Positions 1 through 10,289 of a stretch of 59,071 nucleotides of DNA are shown here, piece by piece (position 1 is the stretch's first letter; every line of letters begins with the position of its first letter). The notes under the pieces were generated by a model, which saw only the letters and a list, made by a program, of their open reading frames with translations, was not told the DNA's origin and did not search any database. Both the position numbers and the translations under genes were made by a program. This stretch comes from Polaromonas sp. (lineage in GTDB: Bacteria; Pseudomonadota; Gammaproteobacteria; Burkholderiales; Burkholderiaceae_C), in contig NZ_JAUYEY010000087.1 of NCBI RefSeq assembly GCF_030689685.1, positions 1 to 59,071 of the forward strand, written 5' to 3'.

Positions 1-139
1 TCCGCTCATATGCCGCGACCATGCACAAGCAAGGGGCGAACATCTTTGACTCCCTTGTCGCCGCCTTCAAGGGTGCACCGCCTCAGCCCCGCTTCGGCTG
101 AATCCAGTACGTCTGCCTAAAGTTGGGCTGAGTAGTTAC
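1..139 (+). mobile_element. 3' end of an IS66-type insertion sequence (partial)
   Basis: The frame starting at base 3 is open to the window edge and encodes the last 32 residues of a protein ending at a TGA at base 101; it contains MHKQGANIFDSLVAAF. This resembles the C-terminus of IS66-family transposases (TnpC). The sequence after the stop finishes with TGAGTAGTTAC, compatible with an IS66-like terminal repeat beginning GTAACTACTCA when read inward. The element would end about 12 bases from the stop codon of the chemotaxis kinase gene. The identification rests on a short peptide, the left end is missing, and no target duplication can be checked. Confidence 0.5.
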
Positions 140-151
140 GACTTTTTTATC

Positions 152-3100
152 TCAAGCTGCGAGCTCGGCGCTGCAGTAGTGGCGAATCAGGCTGAGCAAC
201 TCGTCTTCAGCGTAAGGCTTGCCAAGGTAGTGATCGACGCCCAGCTCCTTGGCATGTTCGCGATGTTTCTCGGCGATCCGAGACGTGATCATGATGATGG
301 GCAGGCTGCTTAGGCGCACGTCACCGCGGATGTTGCGCGCCAGGTCGAAGCCGTCCATGCGCGGCATCTCGATGTCCGACAACACCACCGTGGGGCGCTC
401 TTCCTGCAGCCGTTCCAGCGCCTGCAGGCCGTCGGCTGCCATGGAAACGCGATAACCCTCGCGCTGCAGCAACCGTTGGGTCACGCGCCGCACCGTGATC
501 GAATCGTCCACCACCAGGATCAGCGGGATCTGCGGCGCCACCGGCATGGACGAGGTCACGGCCATGCTTGTACCGCCCGCGTCACCGGCCGCAGACTGCT
601 CCAGCATGTGCGGCTCGGCGCTGTCTGAACTCCAGCCACGCGCCTGCTGTCCATACACGGTTGCCAGCGCCACCGGGTTGTAGATCAGCACGACCGCACC
701 CGAGGCCAGCACCGACATGCCCGCCAGGCCCGGCAGGCGAGACAGCTGAGGCCCGAGGTTCTTCACCACCACCTCCTGGTTGCCCAGCACTTCATCGACG
801 TGCAGGGCGATCCGCTGGGCGGCGCTTCGGAAAATGACCACCGGCGCGGTTTTACCCTGCGGCTCGCTGCTGCGGCGCGAGGCCTGCAGCAAAGCGCCTG
901 ACCAGAAGAAGGGAACGCTCTCGCCGGCAACGTCCAACACGCCGCTGTTGTAGGCCTGCTGCAGGTCCTTGGCGGAAATCCGGCGAACAGTGTCAACCAC
1001 GTTGGCAGGCACACCCACCGAAGAGCCGCCCGCGCGCAGCATCACCACCTGCGTCACAGCAGTGGTCAGCGGCAGGACCAGCTTGAAGTTGGTGCCCTTG
1101 CCCGCCACGGTGGTGGTTTCAATCCTGCCGCCCAGGGCATTGACCTCGGAGCGGACCACATCCATACCAATCCCGCGTCCGGCGAGTTCGGTCACTTGGG
1201 AGGCGGTGGTAAAGCCCGCCATGAAAATCATGTTGGCAGCTTCGTCGTCGTTGATTTGCTGGCCCGGTGCGATCAGACCGGACGCCTGGGCCTTTTCGCG
1301 AATGCGCTGCAGGTTCAGCCCGGCGCCATCGTCGCGGAACTCGACAGACACATCGTTGCCCGATTGCTGCACGCTCACGGTGATCAGGCCGGATGCGTCC
1401 TTGCCCGCGCCGGTGCGGGCCATGGGGTCCTCGATGCCGTGGGCTACGCAATTGCGCAGCAAATGTTCGAAAGCCGGCGTCATGCGGTCCAGCATGCCGC
1501 GGTCCATCTCGATGGTGCCGCCCTGCAGATCCAGACGCACCTGCTTGCCGGTTTCCTTCGAAGCCTGCCGAACCACGCGGTACAAGCGCTCCGAAATGCC
1601 CTCGAACTCCACCATGCGGGTACGCAGCAAGTCGCGCTGCAACTCCCGCGTCTGACGCGCCTGGGCAATCAAATCGTCCTCGGTCGCTTCAACCGTGCGC
1701 TGCAGCGTACGCTGCACTGTCGCCACGTCGTTGACCGACTCGGCCATCATGCGTGTCAATTCCTGCACGCGGGTGAAGCGGTCGAACTCCAGCGGGTCAA
1801 ACCCGAGCTGCGCTTCCTTGGCCTGCTGCAAGCGCGACTGCATCTGGGTTTCGGAATGCAGTTCCACGTCGCGCAATTGCGAACGCAAGCGGTTCAAGTT
1901 GCCACTCAAATCGTTGAGCGAGCTGCGCAACTGGTTGAGCTCAGCCTCCAGGCGGGAGCGTGTGATCATGACCTCGCCGGCCTGGTTGACCATGCGGTCC
2001 AGCAGTTGAGAACGCACCCGGATTGACCCAGAAGCCGCCGGACGCAAAGGTTGCAAGGCCGTCGCCTGGGCCATGGACATCACGACCTTGCGACCACTGG
2101 CCGGCGCCAGGGCGGTGCCCTGCGCGTTTTCCAGCGCTTCAGGACCGTGGCCTGCGGCCGGCTGGGACAAAGGCTGCAGCGGTTCAAATGTTTCGGACGT
2201 GCCGGGATGTCGCAAGGCCTCGAAGTTCGCCTGCATGGCATCAAACGTTGCCAGCAAGGTGTCAAAGTTCTGCGAAGCAGCCGCGTCGGAGCCCATATGC
2301 TCAATGTCCGATTCGATACGGTGGGCCATCTCCCCCAAGCGCATGGCGCCTGCCAGCCTGGCACTGCCCTTGAGGGTATGCAAAGCGCGCAAGACCTCAT
2401 TGCGTGCGCCCAGGTTGTCAGGACGGGCGGCCCACTGCCGCAAGGCTGCACCCAGTTGCGGCATCAGCTCAGCGCCTTCTTCCTCAAAAATCGGAAACAG
2501 GTCGGGATCGATCGCGTCAACCGCGTCGAACTCATCGTCCAGGTCTTCACGGAAAACGGCAGGCTGCGCAGCAAGGGCCACTGGAGTGAAGGCAGGTGGT
2601 GGTGGAGGCGAAGGTGAAAGAACGACCTCGGCAGGTGCTGGTTTTGGAGGCGCTGGGGACACAAAAACCGGCGCACTTGTCACCGCCGTGATGATGAATC
2701 TGGTGGCAGGTGCTACCGGCACACTTGTTGACGCTACTGACGCAGTAGGCGCCACGGACTTGACCACAGGCTGAGTAGCCTGCCCGCCCGACAGAAAAGC
2801 CACGCTATCGGCAACCGGTGCCGGTTCGCTGACAGGGTCTGAAAAATCAATCTCGCGCAGTGCCCGAAGGATTCTCGGGTCCGGCTGCTTGAGGAAACCG
2901 GCCGCAAACTGGTGCAACAAACGCCGAATGTCCTCGGCGGCATCAATGAACAATTGATCGTGCCTGTTGCCGCCATGTCCCAGCTGTATCTGCGACTGCT
3001 GAAGCGCATGCTCAAGCGCGCGCGCCATTTCGGAGAGCGCGTCAAATCCAACCGTGGAAGAACTGCCAGCCAGTGAATGGGTGAGCGCCAGGGCCGAATC

Positions 3101-6100
3101 ACCAATAGGCTGCCCCCGCTCCATCGTCCATTCCGTGACTTCAGTCACCAACCGGCGAGACCATTCGTCGGCCTCGTTCAGATACACGTTGTAAAGCGGA
3201 ATACCAATGCGCAGCGAGCCGATCACCTTGATCTGCTCGTCCCCGCTCATATCCAGGGACAAGGGGTCGGCAAGGTCGTCCAAAGGCGCAAGGATTTCGG
3301 CGTCAACGTCGAGCGCTGATGATGTAACTGTAACGATGGACGCCGGCTCAACAACCATCTCGGGAACAAAATCAAAAATATCGTCAACCTGCACCTGCAA
3401 GGCCTCGGACAAAACATTTGCCACTGGAACGGGGTCGGGTGGCGGGCCTGCGGAAGTCAGGAAATGAGCATCAAAATCAGTCGTCGAAAGCTCAAGCGAA
3501 TTGGCCTCAGTCGCCAGCGCCGGCGCTGGCGCTTGTCCAAAATCCAGTTCGAACATGCTGTCAGCGGACACCGGAACCGCAGCCGGTGCATCAACGCTCA
3601 GTCCCGACAGAGCTGACAAACTGTCGAAGTCAATGCCCTGGATATCAGCCAGCGGCTGCTCCAACGGCGTGACAGCAGGCGGGGCGGGGGTCGGGTCATT
3701 CAAAGAGAAGTCAAAGTCAAAATCGGATGGCGCTTGAGCAACCGGCGTATCGGGACCGGGCTGCGCAAGATCGGCTGCTGGTGCAGATCGCTCCGGCAGC
3801 ACGATGGCATTAAAACGCCCTTCCGTTCGCATGGCATCGGCGCTTGCGCGAAATGGCCCAGACTTCCATTGGGCATCACGGTTGGCTGAGATATCGTCGA
3901 TCCAGACAACAAACCCGTCCATGGCCTGAACGCACAAGGCCCGAAACGACTCATCCGACGTTTTTTGCTCAGCCAGCCAGCCATTGAGCAACTGCTCCAT
4001 GGACCAGGCCGCCTCGCCAAACTCGTTAAGCCCGACCATGCGGGAGCTGCCCTTGAGTGTGTGGAAGGCGCGGCGCAGTATCGTCAGCTCGCCGATATCC
4101 CCGAGTTGATTGCCCAGAGCCGAAATTGCGGCTTGCGCTTGCCCCGCGACCTCGCGCGCTTCCTCCAGGAAGATATCTCGCAAGTCGTCTTCTTCAAAAT
4201 TTTCCTCGCTCACTGGCGCAGCAACGGGCATGGCAGTCTGCACCGTGGCCGCTACCAAATCAGTCAATGAACCGGAAGCTGCCTGGGTATTTCCGGCAAC
4301 GGCCATCGCAGCGTCTCGCGCGGTTTGCGCCAAGCCCGGCTGATCGGCCAATGCCGCATGGGTCGCCAGAACATCAAGCTTGACGCTCAGATTTGCCGCC
4401 GAAACCCCAGCCTCCGCATCCTGTACGACGGCCAGCACTTCCTGAGAGAGTGCGCCGTGCGCCGTCATGGTGGCGGCATCAGGCTGTGCCCGGCTGCGCC
4501 CCATCAATGGTTTGAGTTCGCCTTTAACTTCATCGTAAACAAAAAGTTTTTTGGCCAACGCAGGCTGGTAATTGAGCATGTCAATGAGAAAGCTCAAAGC
4601 ACCCAGGTTGTTGCCCAACTGGTCAAATGTTCCAGCCGAACGGGCCAGTTGCTCATCAACTTCAGTCACCAGCATCTGCTCCACGCTGTCGCGCATGCGC
4701 AGCACTGCGTGAGAGGCCTGATCGAGTCCCAGAACCGACAACACACCTCGCATCTGCGATAGCTGCCCAGGCACCGCAGCCAAAACCGCTTTCTCTTGTG
4801 GATTTCGGAAAAACAGGTCGAGCGATTTTTCGAGTTCACTCAGAGAGATGCGCAACTCGCCCACCACACTGCCCATGGTCTGTTTGTCGCTGACGTGGCG
4901 ATAAAGCTCTTCCATCCAGGGCTCAAGTGGCTGAGCTTCACCGCCGTTACGCACACCTTCGAGCCGCACCGCCAGCCGGGCTGTCCGGACGGTCAGTTGC
5001 GGATCATTGGGGTCGAGGTCGTCAAAGGCCGCTTCCAGGTACAGAATAGCTGTCGCCGCTTCAAGCGCCAGCTCGATGGGCGGCGCCTGTCCAGAGCGAA
5101 CCGTCGTCTCGATCACCCGCGACAATGCCAGCGCGAGCGGCTCGCTGGGAGGATGCAGCTTGACCAGCGAATCTGTCACCAGGCTGAATTGGTCGGCCAG
5201 AGTTTTGAATTTGCCAAGATCACCGGCAGTCAGCGATGACCAGGTTTCCTTGGCCGAGACAATGCGCTTGCGGGCTTGCGCCAACAAAGCCGGGTCAAAG
5301 CGGCCAAACTGCACCGCCTCGTAGTCCACCGGCTTGAAGCGGTCCAGGCCATAACTCGCACGAACCGCCGACAGCACCGGTGCCGCGCCGGCAGGGTTGG
5401 CGACTGCCTGCGAGCAGAAAAATAACAAATCCTGTACCAGACGGTCCGAAGCGTTGGTGCTGCCTTTGGCAAACGACGCATATTGCAGCAGGATGCGCGA
5501 GGCCGCGCGCTTGACGTAAATATCGACACGCAGGAGGCCCTGCGACAAAGCTTCAGAATAGCCAGCCGCGATTTTCCAGAACACGCGAGGCTCCCCCCCG
5601 GGCTGCGCCTTGGCAAAACCCAGGCACATGTCCCTGAAGCTTCGCGCCGCCTGCGCGTCACCGGTGCGCATGATTTTCAGGACTAGCTGATCCAGCAACT
5701 GCCTGGATGGCTCATCGTAAGCCCGCGCATTGACAGGCAAATCCATGACCGGCTCAATCCAGCGCAACTCGAATATCCAAAGATCAGCAGGATGGATGCG
5801 ATCAGCCCCTACCAGGCCTTGAACATCACGGTACTGCGGAAACAGGGAAACGGCGGACACTGGTTTGTCTGCCAGGACACCTTCGAGATACTCCGTCAAG
5901 GCAAAACTTGCGAGCTCAACTTTGGCCGCCGCATCCTGGCTGCATTGCTCAGGACGCTGGATAAATCGTTGCACTGCCGCTTCCATGGCACGCAAAACCA
6001 GCGCCGGTGCGCCCAAACCCACCATCTCAAGCGCGCCCACGGCCTGATGCAACTGCTGACGCGCAATACGCAATTGGCTGGCATCCAGCGCAGCAAGGTC

Positions 6101-6262
6101 GGAGCCCCGCGCCAATTCAGCATCCCGGACAAAACGCTTCAAGGCCTTGGCAGAACCATCCAGCGACTTACGCAGCTCGTCTAAGACCCAGGCCAGCGGG
6201 CCCAGATCATTGACAGCCAAGTCAAGTTCAGCGGCTGTTGAGTTCGGAGCGTTCGATTGCAT
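152..6262 (-). CDS. chpA: ChpA/PilL-type hybrid chemotaxis histidine kinase of the type IV pilus system
   Basis: A 2036-residue CheA-like kinase. Three Hpt modules are visible: FHTLKGSSRMVG near residue 734, THSLAGSSSTVG near 1064 and LHTLKGSARLAG near 1297. The kinase core follows, with an N-box LLRNCVAHGIEDP near 1605 and GRGIGMDVV near 1696, then a CheW-like domain and a C-terminal receiver whose acceptor Asp lies in VLSDIEMPRMDG near 1960. The stretches between Hpt modules are rich in Pro/Ala and acidic residues and are probably linkers. In Pseudomonas aeruginosa ChpA takes signals from PilJ through PilI and phosphorylates PilG and PilH to control twitching and cAMP. It is the last gene of the pilG-H-I-J-chpA set, 58 bases after pilJ. 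Confidence 0.95.
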   Translation of the reverse strand: MQSNAPNSTAAELDLAVNDLGPLAWVLDELRKSLDGSAKALKRFVRDAELARGSDLAALDASQLRIARQQLHQAVGALEMVGLGAPALVLRAMEAAVQRFIQRPEQCSQDAAAKVELASFALTEYLEGVLADKPVSAVSLFPQYRDVQGLVGADRIHPADLWIFELRWIEPVMDLPVNARAYDEPSRQLLDQLVLKIMRTGDAQAARSFRDMCLGFAKAQPGGEPRVFWKIAAGYSEALSQGLLRVDIYVKRAASRILLQYASFAKGSTNASDRLVQDLLFFCSQAVANPAGAAPVLSAVRASYGLDRFKPVDYEAVQFGRFDPALLAQARKRIVSAKETWSSLTAGDLGKFKTLADQFSLVTDSLVKLHPPSEPLALALSRVIETTVRSGQAPPIELALEAATAILYLEAAFDDLDPNDPQLTVRTARLAVRLEGVRNGGEAQPLEPWMEELYRHVSDKQTMGSVVGELRISLSELEKSLDLFFRNPQEKAVLAAVPGQLSQMRGVLSVLGLDQASHAVLRMRDSVEQMLVTEVDEQLARSAGTFDQLGNNLGALSFLIDMLNYQPALAKKLFVYDEVKGELKPLMGRSRAQPDAATMTAHGALSQEVLAVVQDAEAGVSAANLSVKLDVLATHAALADQPGLAQTARDAAMAVAGNTQAASGSLTDLVAATVQTAMPVAAPVSEENFEEDDLRDIFLEEAREVAGQAQAAISALGNQLGDIGELTILRRAFHTLKGSSRMVGLNEFGEAAWSMEQLLNGWLAEQKTSDESFRALCVQAMDGFVVWIDDISANRDAQWKSGPFRASADAMRTEGRFNAIVLPERSAPAADLAQPGPDTPVAQAPSDFDFDFSLNDPTPAPPAVTPLEQPLADIQGIDFDSLSALSGLSVDAPAAVPVSADSMFELDFGQAPAPALATEANSLELSTTDFDAHFLTSAGPPPDPVPVANVLSEALQVQVDDIFDFVPEMVVEPASIVTVTSSALDVDAEILAPLDDLADPLSLDMSGDEQIKVIGSLRIGIPLYNVYLNEADEWSRRLVTEVTEWTMERGQPIGDSALALTHSLAGSSSTVGFDALSEMARALEHALQQSQIQLGHGGNRHDQLFIDAAEDIRRLLHQFAAGFLKQPDPRILRALREIDFSDPVSEPAPVADSVAFLSGGQATQPVVKSVAPTASVASTSVPVAPATRFIITAVTSAPVFVSPAPPKPAPAEVVLSPSPPPPPAFTPVALAAQPAVFREDLDDEFDAVDAIDPDLFPIFEEEGAELMPQLGAALRQWAARPDNLGARNEVLRALHTLKGSARLAGAMRLGEMAHRIESDIEHMGSDAAASQNFDTLLATFDAMQANFEALRHPGTSETFEPLQPLSQPAAGHGPEALENAQGTALAPASGRKVVMSMAQATALQPLRPAASGSIRVRSQLLDRMVNQAGEVMITRSRLEAELNQLRSSLNDLSGNLNRLRSQLRDVELHSETQMQSRLQQAKEAQLGFDPLEFDRFTRVQELTRMMAESVNDVATVQRTLQRTVEATEDDLIAQARQTRELQRDLLRTRMVEFEGISERLYRVVRQASKETGKQVRLDLQGGTIEMDRGMLDRMTPAFEHLLRNCVAHGIEDPMARTGAGKDASGLITVSVQQSGNDVSVEFRDDGAGLNLQRIREKAQASGLIAPGQQINDDEAANMIFMAGFTTASQVTELAGRGIGMDVVRSEVNALGGRIETTTVAGKGTNFKLVLPLTTAVTQVVMLRAGGSSVGVPANVVDTVRRISAKDLQQAYNSGVLDVAGESVPFFWSGALLQASRRSSEPQGKTAPVVIFRSAAQRIALHVDEVLGNQEVVVKNLGPQLSRLPGLAGMSVLASGAVVLIYNPVALATVYGQQARGWSSDSAEPHMLEQSAAGDAGGTSMAVTSSMPVAPQIPLILVVDDSITVRRVTQRLLQREGYRVSMAADGLQALERLQEERPTVVLSDIEMPRMDGFDLARNIRGDVRLSSLPIIMITSRIAEKHREHAKELGVDHYLGKPYAEDELLSLIRHYCSAELAA

Positions 6263-6320
6263 AGAGGGCAGGCCGGTTCATAAATCGGAGTTCACGGACA
6301 AAGACGATGCAGACCTGCCA

Positions 6321-8600
6321 TCAAGCAATCTTGAATCGCGATACAGACTGCCGCAACTCTTCGGCCATGCGCGACAAATCACGCACCTGCTGGGCCGTCG
6401 AGCGGGTACCTTCTCCGGTTTGCTCCGTCACCGCAAAAATGTGCTGAATGTTGCCGGCCACCACGTTCGCTGACTCCGCTTCACGGGAAGCGGAGGTGGA
6501 AATCTGCTCAATCAGATCAGCCAGTCGGCGGGACACCAAGTCAATCTCGGACAGTGCGGTACCGGCGCTGTCCGACAGCTTGGCCCCCTCAACCACACCC
6601 TGCGTGGAGCGCTCCATGGCGGCCACCGCATCCTGGGTATCGGTCTGAATCGCTTTCACCAGGGCAGAAATCTGGCGCGTCGCTTCAGCAGACCGTTCAG
6701 CCAGCCGCTGCACCTCTTCCGCGACCACCGAGAAGCCGCGCCCGGCCTCACCGGCGGACGCCGCCTGAATGGCCGCATTGAGCGCCAGAACGTTGGTTTG
6801 TTCGGTAATGTCGGAAATCAGCTCAGTGATCTCGCCAATCTCCTGGGACGATTCACCCAGGCGCTTGATCCGTTTGGAAGTTTCCTGGATCTGGTCCCGG
6901 ATCGAGTTCATACCGCCGATCGCGTTTTGCACCGCCTGCAAACCTGATTCGGCTGCGGTCAGCGACTGACGCGCCACGAGGGACGATTCCTGCGCCTGGC
7001 TGGACACCTGGTTGATTCGGGTCGCCATGTCCAGCACTGATTGGCCGGTTTCACGAATTTCGCGCAACTGCTCGGTCGACGCTGCCAGCAGTTCGGTCGA
7101 GGTACTTTCAACCTGCGCCGTGGTTTGTGCCACCCGAGTCGCCGTGTTTTGCACGTTACCGACCAGCTGTCGCAACTCTTCTACCGTGTAGTTCACCGAG
7201 TCAGCAATAGCGCCGGTGATGTCTTCGGTCACTGTCGCCTCCTGGGTCAGGTCACCCTCGGCCACGGTCTGCAACTCATTCATCAATCGCAAAATGGCCG
7301 CCTGGTTGGCGTCATTGACACGCTTGGCGTCCTGCTCCTGGCCCTTGGCTTCCAGCCGTTGACCCTCGGCAATGCCCTGACGCTGCCGGCTGTCCAGCAC
7401 CTGCAAACGGGCCAGACCCGCCGCGCACAGCAGCGCAAACGCCGCAGCCACTGCCAGAGTTGTCAGGGCGCCAACACCCAGGCCGGTTTGCGATGACAGC
7501 TTGCCCTGGATATCTTCCAATCCGCGACGCAAGGGCTCGCTGTCAGAAATAATAGACGCTTGAGCCTCTCGCGCGGACACCAGGCCCTGCAAGTTACCCA
7601 AGATGGCACCGGCTTGCACGCGCGTCTGCTCATACAGCGCCATCAACGCCTCAAGTCGCTCGCGTGTCTGCGGGTCCTTGGAGCCCGTCAGACGTAACTC
7701 GGGGCTGCCTTCCTGCAGGCCCTGGGCGATTTCTTTGAACGAGTTCAAGTCCTTGCCAAGCAAGAAAACGGCCTCAGGACTCACACCTTCCATGGTCAGG
7801 AATTCGTTGGCTGATTTACCAATCCGCTGCGTCAACATCACAAGCTGGCCGGCCGCAGAAATTTCTGCGGGAGCCGCATTCTGCTGAAGTTTGAGAGAAG
7901 AAACGGTTTCGGCAATTTCCAGCAGGTCCGACGACTGCCGATTGATGGTGCGCAAGGCGTTACCCACCTGGGTCAAAATCGCCTGCTGGCTCATCACGGT
8001 TGACGCGTTCTTTTCAGCGCGCTCCATCAGGGGCGTCACGGTTTCCACGTCCGGCATCAGTTCGGTGCTTACGGGCTCAAGCCGCAAGGAACCGTCCCCC
8101 GCCTTCAACCCGCGCACGCTTTTAGCCAGTACATCAGAACTCTCACGCACGTCGGGAAAAGCCTGTGCGCTGCCCACCAGCGCTTGCGAAACGGATTTAG
8201 CCAGCCGCTGCGACTGCATCATAGATTCCCCGGTGGCCGCCATCTGCTGCGCGACTCTGTCCGCCTGGGTCAGGGCAACGAATGTCACCGAGCCCAGCAC
8301 AATGACGGAGAAGGCCAGCAAAATCACCAGAACACGCTGGTGCTGTCCCATGGGCCGACGACCCAGCAAAGGCAGCGACAAAAGCTCTACGTTGTCAGGC
8401 GTGTCATTCAGGGACTGGCTTTCGGGGCCGCTGCCCACGTCGGTCTGGGTTGACATCGCTGTAGCGGTGTTGCCCTGCGCTTCATGGGCGCCAGTGGCGA
8501 GTGGGTCGACTGACATATCCAGGGAAACACCATCCATGCTGTCCTCGGGCGGCGTTTGCTTTGTTTTGAATAGCTTCTGGATTTTTTCAATGACAGACAT
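6321..8600 (-). CDS. pilJ: PilJ-type methyl-accepting chemotaxis protein
   Basis: A 759-residue chemoreceptor. The start is [14 protein letters not shown], preceded by AAGG at good spacing; a longer frame would run back into pilI with implausible sequence. A long hydrophilic N-terminal cytoplasmic segment precedes the first transmembrane helix ([21 protein letters not shown]). A periplasmic PilJ-type helical domain, a second membrane helix near the middle, a HAMP-like region and the conserved signalling hairpin ([21 protein letters not shown]) follow. It lacks an obvious C-terminal CheR-tethering pentapeptide. As in other Pil-Chp systems it is expected to sense pilus or surface state and signal to ChpA through PilI. 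Confidence 0.95.
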   Translation of the reverse strand: MSVIEKIQKLFKTKQTPPEDSMDGVSLDMSVDPLATGAHEAQGNTATAMSTQTDVGSGPESQSLNDTPDNVELLSLPLLGRRPMGQHQRVLVILLAFSVIVLGSVTFVALTQADRVAQQMAATGESMMQSQRLAKSVSQALVGSAQAFPDVRESSDVLAKSVRGLKAGDGSLRLEPVSTELMPDVETVTPLMERAEKNASTVMSQQAILTQVGNALRTINRQSSDLLEIAETVSSLKLQQNAAPAEISAAGQLVMLTQRIGKSANEFLTMEGVSPEAVFLLGKDLNSFKEIAQGLQEGSPELRLTGSKDPQTRERLEALMALYEQTRVQAGAILGNLQGLVSAREAQASIISDSEPLRRGLEDIQGKLSSQTGLGVGALTTLAVAAAFALLCAAGLARLQVLDSRQRQGIAEGQRLEAKGQEQDAKRVNDANQAAILRLMNELQTVAEGDLTQEATVTEDITGAIADSVNYTVEELRQLVGNVQNTATRVAQTTAQVESTSTELLAASTEQLREIRETGQSVLDMATRINQVSSQAQESSLVARQSLTAAESGLQAVQNAIGGMNSIRDQIQETSKRIKRLGESSQEIGEITELISDITEQTNVLALNAAIQAASAGEAGRGFSVVAEEVQRLAERSAEATRQISALVKAIQTDTQDAVAAMERSTQGVVEGAKLSDSAGTALSEIDLVSRRLADLIEQISTSASREAESANVVAGNIQHIFAVTEQTGEGTRSTAQQVRDLSRMAEELRQSVSRFKIA

Positions 8601-8632
8601 GGTGAGCCTTCTGGGGGAAGAAACTGAAAGCG

Positions 8633-9163
8633 CTAAGCGCTGATGGTCAAAAAATGGGCTTGCTGCGCGAGGGACTGCAGGTTGATCTCCTGCCAGGTGG
8701 CACCGTTGGCATCGACATAACTGTGGCCAAAAAAATCCGGCGCTTCGGGCGACTTTTCGGCAAAGTCTGTAAACGCCTCCGGATTGCGCAAGCCGGACAG
8801 CTTGTCGATCTGTAACGCGCAATTGATTTCAAGCGCACTGTTAAGCGCAACCAGCCGGGACTCCGTGCGCGCCAGTTCACTGCGCGGCGGCGGCATTTTG
8901 CCAGTGACAAAACTCGCCAGGTCGACAATGCCATACAAGCCACCACGCAAATTGGCAACCCCGGCAAACCAGGCCTGGGTGTAAGGCACGTTTTGCGCAC
9001 TAACCCAGGGGAAAATTTCCCCGGACTGATTCAGGGGAAACAGGTATTTGTCGCCTCCCGCCTCCACCGCCAGCCAGGAAGCCGAAACACCCTGCGTTTT
9101 TGCGGCTTGCAGCCTGTCGGCCAGGCGGCTTTGCAGTTCTCTAAGTGCTTGTCGGTTGGCCAT
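8633..9163 (-). CDS. pilI: PilI, CheW-like coupling protein
   Basis: A 176-residue single-domain CheW-type adaptor linking the receptor PilJ to the ChpA kinase. The CheW fold is recognisable from [23 protein letters not shown], the conserved [17 protein letters not shown] strand region and the C-terminal [14 protein letters not shown]. It lies 32 bases upstream of pilJ and 23 bases after pilH, so it is almost certainly cotranscribed with both. The length is normal for PilI. Nothing unusual is seen. Confidence 0.93.
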   Translation of the reverse strand: MANRQALRELQSRLADRLQAAKTQGVSASWLAVEAGGDKYLFPLNQSGEIFPWVSAQNVPYTQAWFAGVANLRGGLYGIVDLASFVTGKMPPPRSELARTESRLVALNSALEINCALQIDKLSGLRNPEAFTDFAEKSPEAPDFFGHSYVDANGATWQEINLQSLAQQAHFLTISA

Positions 9164-9186
9164 GCTTTAGTGATGTCGGTGAAGCG

Positions 9187-9552
9187 TCAGCCCAGCGCCT
9201 TGATTTTTGCCATCAAGTCCTCGGCGTCCACCGGCTTGGTGATGTAGTCCTTGGCACCCTGACGCATGCCCCAGACACGGTCGGTTTCCTGGTTTTTGCT
9301 GGTACACATGATGATGGGTACGTCGGCATACAGAGGATCCCGGGCGATGGCGCGCGTGAGCTGAAACCCATTTTGACCGGGCATCACCACATCCATCAGG
9401 ATCAGGTCAGGTTTTTCCTCGGCAAGCCGACGAAAGGCGTCTTCGGCGTTCTCAGCGGTTTTCACCGAAAAACCGTTCTTGCCCAGCAGATCGGTCATGA
9501 ACATCAATTCGGTTTTGGAATCGTCCACGATAAGAATTTTTTTGATTGCCAT
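9187..9552 (-). CDS. pilH: PilH, single-domain response regulator
   Basis: A 121-residue stand-alone CheY-like receiver. The acidic pair is in ILIVDDSKTE, the phospho-acceptor Asp in DLILMDVVMPGQNGF, the Thr/Ser site in IIMCTSKNQE and the conserved Lys in YITKPVDAEDL. In Pil-Chp systems PilH opposes PilG, affecting pilus retraction and phosphate flow. Its ATG overlaps the TAA of pilG by one base (TAATG), giving translational coupling, and AAGGAG lies just upstream inside pilG. Confidence 0.95.
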   Translation of the reverse strand: MAIKKILIVDDSKTELMFMTDLLGKNGFSVKTAENAEDAFRRLAEEKPDLILMDVVMPGQNGFQLTRAIARDPLYADVPIIMCTSKNQETDRVWGMRQGAKDYITKPVDAEDLMAKIKALG

Positions 9553-9950
9553 TACGCTACTCCTTGTTTTGCATTACCCAGTTCCTGCACGGTATGCAAC
9601 AACTGGTCTTTGGTGAACGGCTTGGTCAGGTAGTCTTGAGAACCGACCATCCTGCCCCTCGCCTTGTCGAAAACGCCGTCTTTTGAGGACAGCATCACAA
9701 TCGGTACAGTTGAAAATTTTGGGTTGCGCTTGATGATCGCGCAGGTCTGATAGCCATCCAGACGCGGCATCAAAATATCGCAAAAAATCAGATCCGGCAG
9801 GTAGTCGTTGACTTTGGAGAGCGCATCAAAACCATCTTCAGCCAACAGCACCTCATGGCCGCCTTGCTTCAGGAATATCTCTGCGCTGCGCCGTATGGTG
9901 TTGCTGTCGTCAATGACCAACACCTTGAGCCCTGAACTGGGAATACTCAC
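9552..9950 (-). CDS. pilG: PilG, single-domain response regulator
   Basis: A 132-residue CheY-like receiver and first gene of the Pil-Chp set. I chose the GTG reading MSIPSSGLKVLVIDDS because AGGAG sits eight bases upstream of it; a GTG seven codons earlier has no ribosome-binding site. The acceptor Asp is in LIFCDILMPRLDGYQ, the Ser in VMLSSKDGVFD and the Lys in YLTKPFTKDQ. PilG is the output that promotes pilus extension and cAMP synthesis in Pseudomonas. The leader contains a GACA tetranucleotide repeat 28-46 bases upstream of the start. Confidence 0.93.
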   Translation of the reverse strand: MSIPSSGLKVLVIDDSNTIRRSAEIFLKQGGHEVLLAEDGFDALSKVNDYLPDLIFCDILMPRLDGYQTCAIIKRNPKFSTVPIVMLSSKDGVFDKARGRMVGSQDYLTKPFTKDQLLHTVQELGNAKQGVA

Positions 9951-9977
9951 TGACTGTGCTCCTTGTGACACGTAGCC

Positions 9978-9996
9978 GACAGACAGACAGACAGAC
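9978..9996. repeat. GACA tetranucleotide tandem repeat in the pilG leader
   Basis: Four uninterrupted GACA units plus a partial unit lie between the rubredoxin stop and the pilG start. Length changes would alter leader spacing but not the reading frame of either gene. Confidence 0.9.
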
Positions 9997-10034
9997 GTCT
10001 GCTGCGTGTTTGTTTAGACAACCGACCTGGTCAT

Positions 10035-10196
10035 TCAGATTTGAACCATTTCAAAGTCTTCTTTTCGAGCCCCGCATTCGGGACAGGTCCAATTCATGGG
10101 AACCTGGGCCCACGGCGTGCCTGCCGCAATACCGTGTTCCGGCGCCCCCGTCGTTTCGTCGTAAATCCACCCACAGATTAAACACATCCAGGTCAT
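10035..10196 (-). CDS. rubA: Rubredoxin
   Basis: A 53-residue iron protein, too short for most gene callers. It starts MTWMCLICGWIYDETTG and ends GARKEDFEMVQI. The two rubredoxin knuckles are complete: CLICG (Cys5, Cys8) and CPECG (Cys38, Cys41), which together bind one Fe(SCys)4 centre. The conserved aromatic residues and the PxxW segment (TPWAQVP) are also present. It transfers electrons to oxygenases or peroxide-reducing enzymes in the cytoplasm; the partner is not evident here. It lies upstream of pilG on the same strand, a neighbourhood I recall from other betaproteobacteria, and diverges from thiD. Confidence 0.95.
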   Translation of the reverse strand: MTWMCLICGWIYDETTGAPEHGIAAGTPWAQVPMNWTCPECGARKEDFEMVQI

Positions 10197-10289
10197 TGAT
10201 TGAGTCACAGCTTAAGTTGCCTTCGAATAGAATGCAACAATTGTATCGAGGCGGCGTTGCTTATTCGCGTACAGGTCAAAATCCAGCCT

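Noticed and set aside
9978..9996. CRISPR-like repeat
   Set aside because: Direct tandem units of four bases without spacers; no repeat-spacer pattern occurs in the window.
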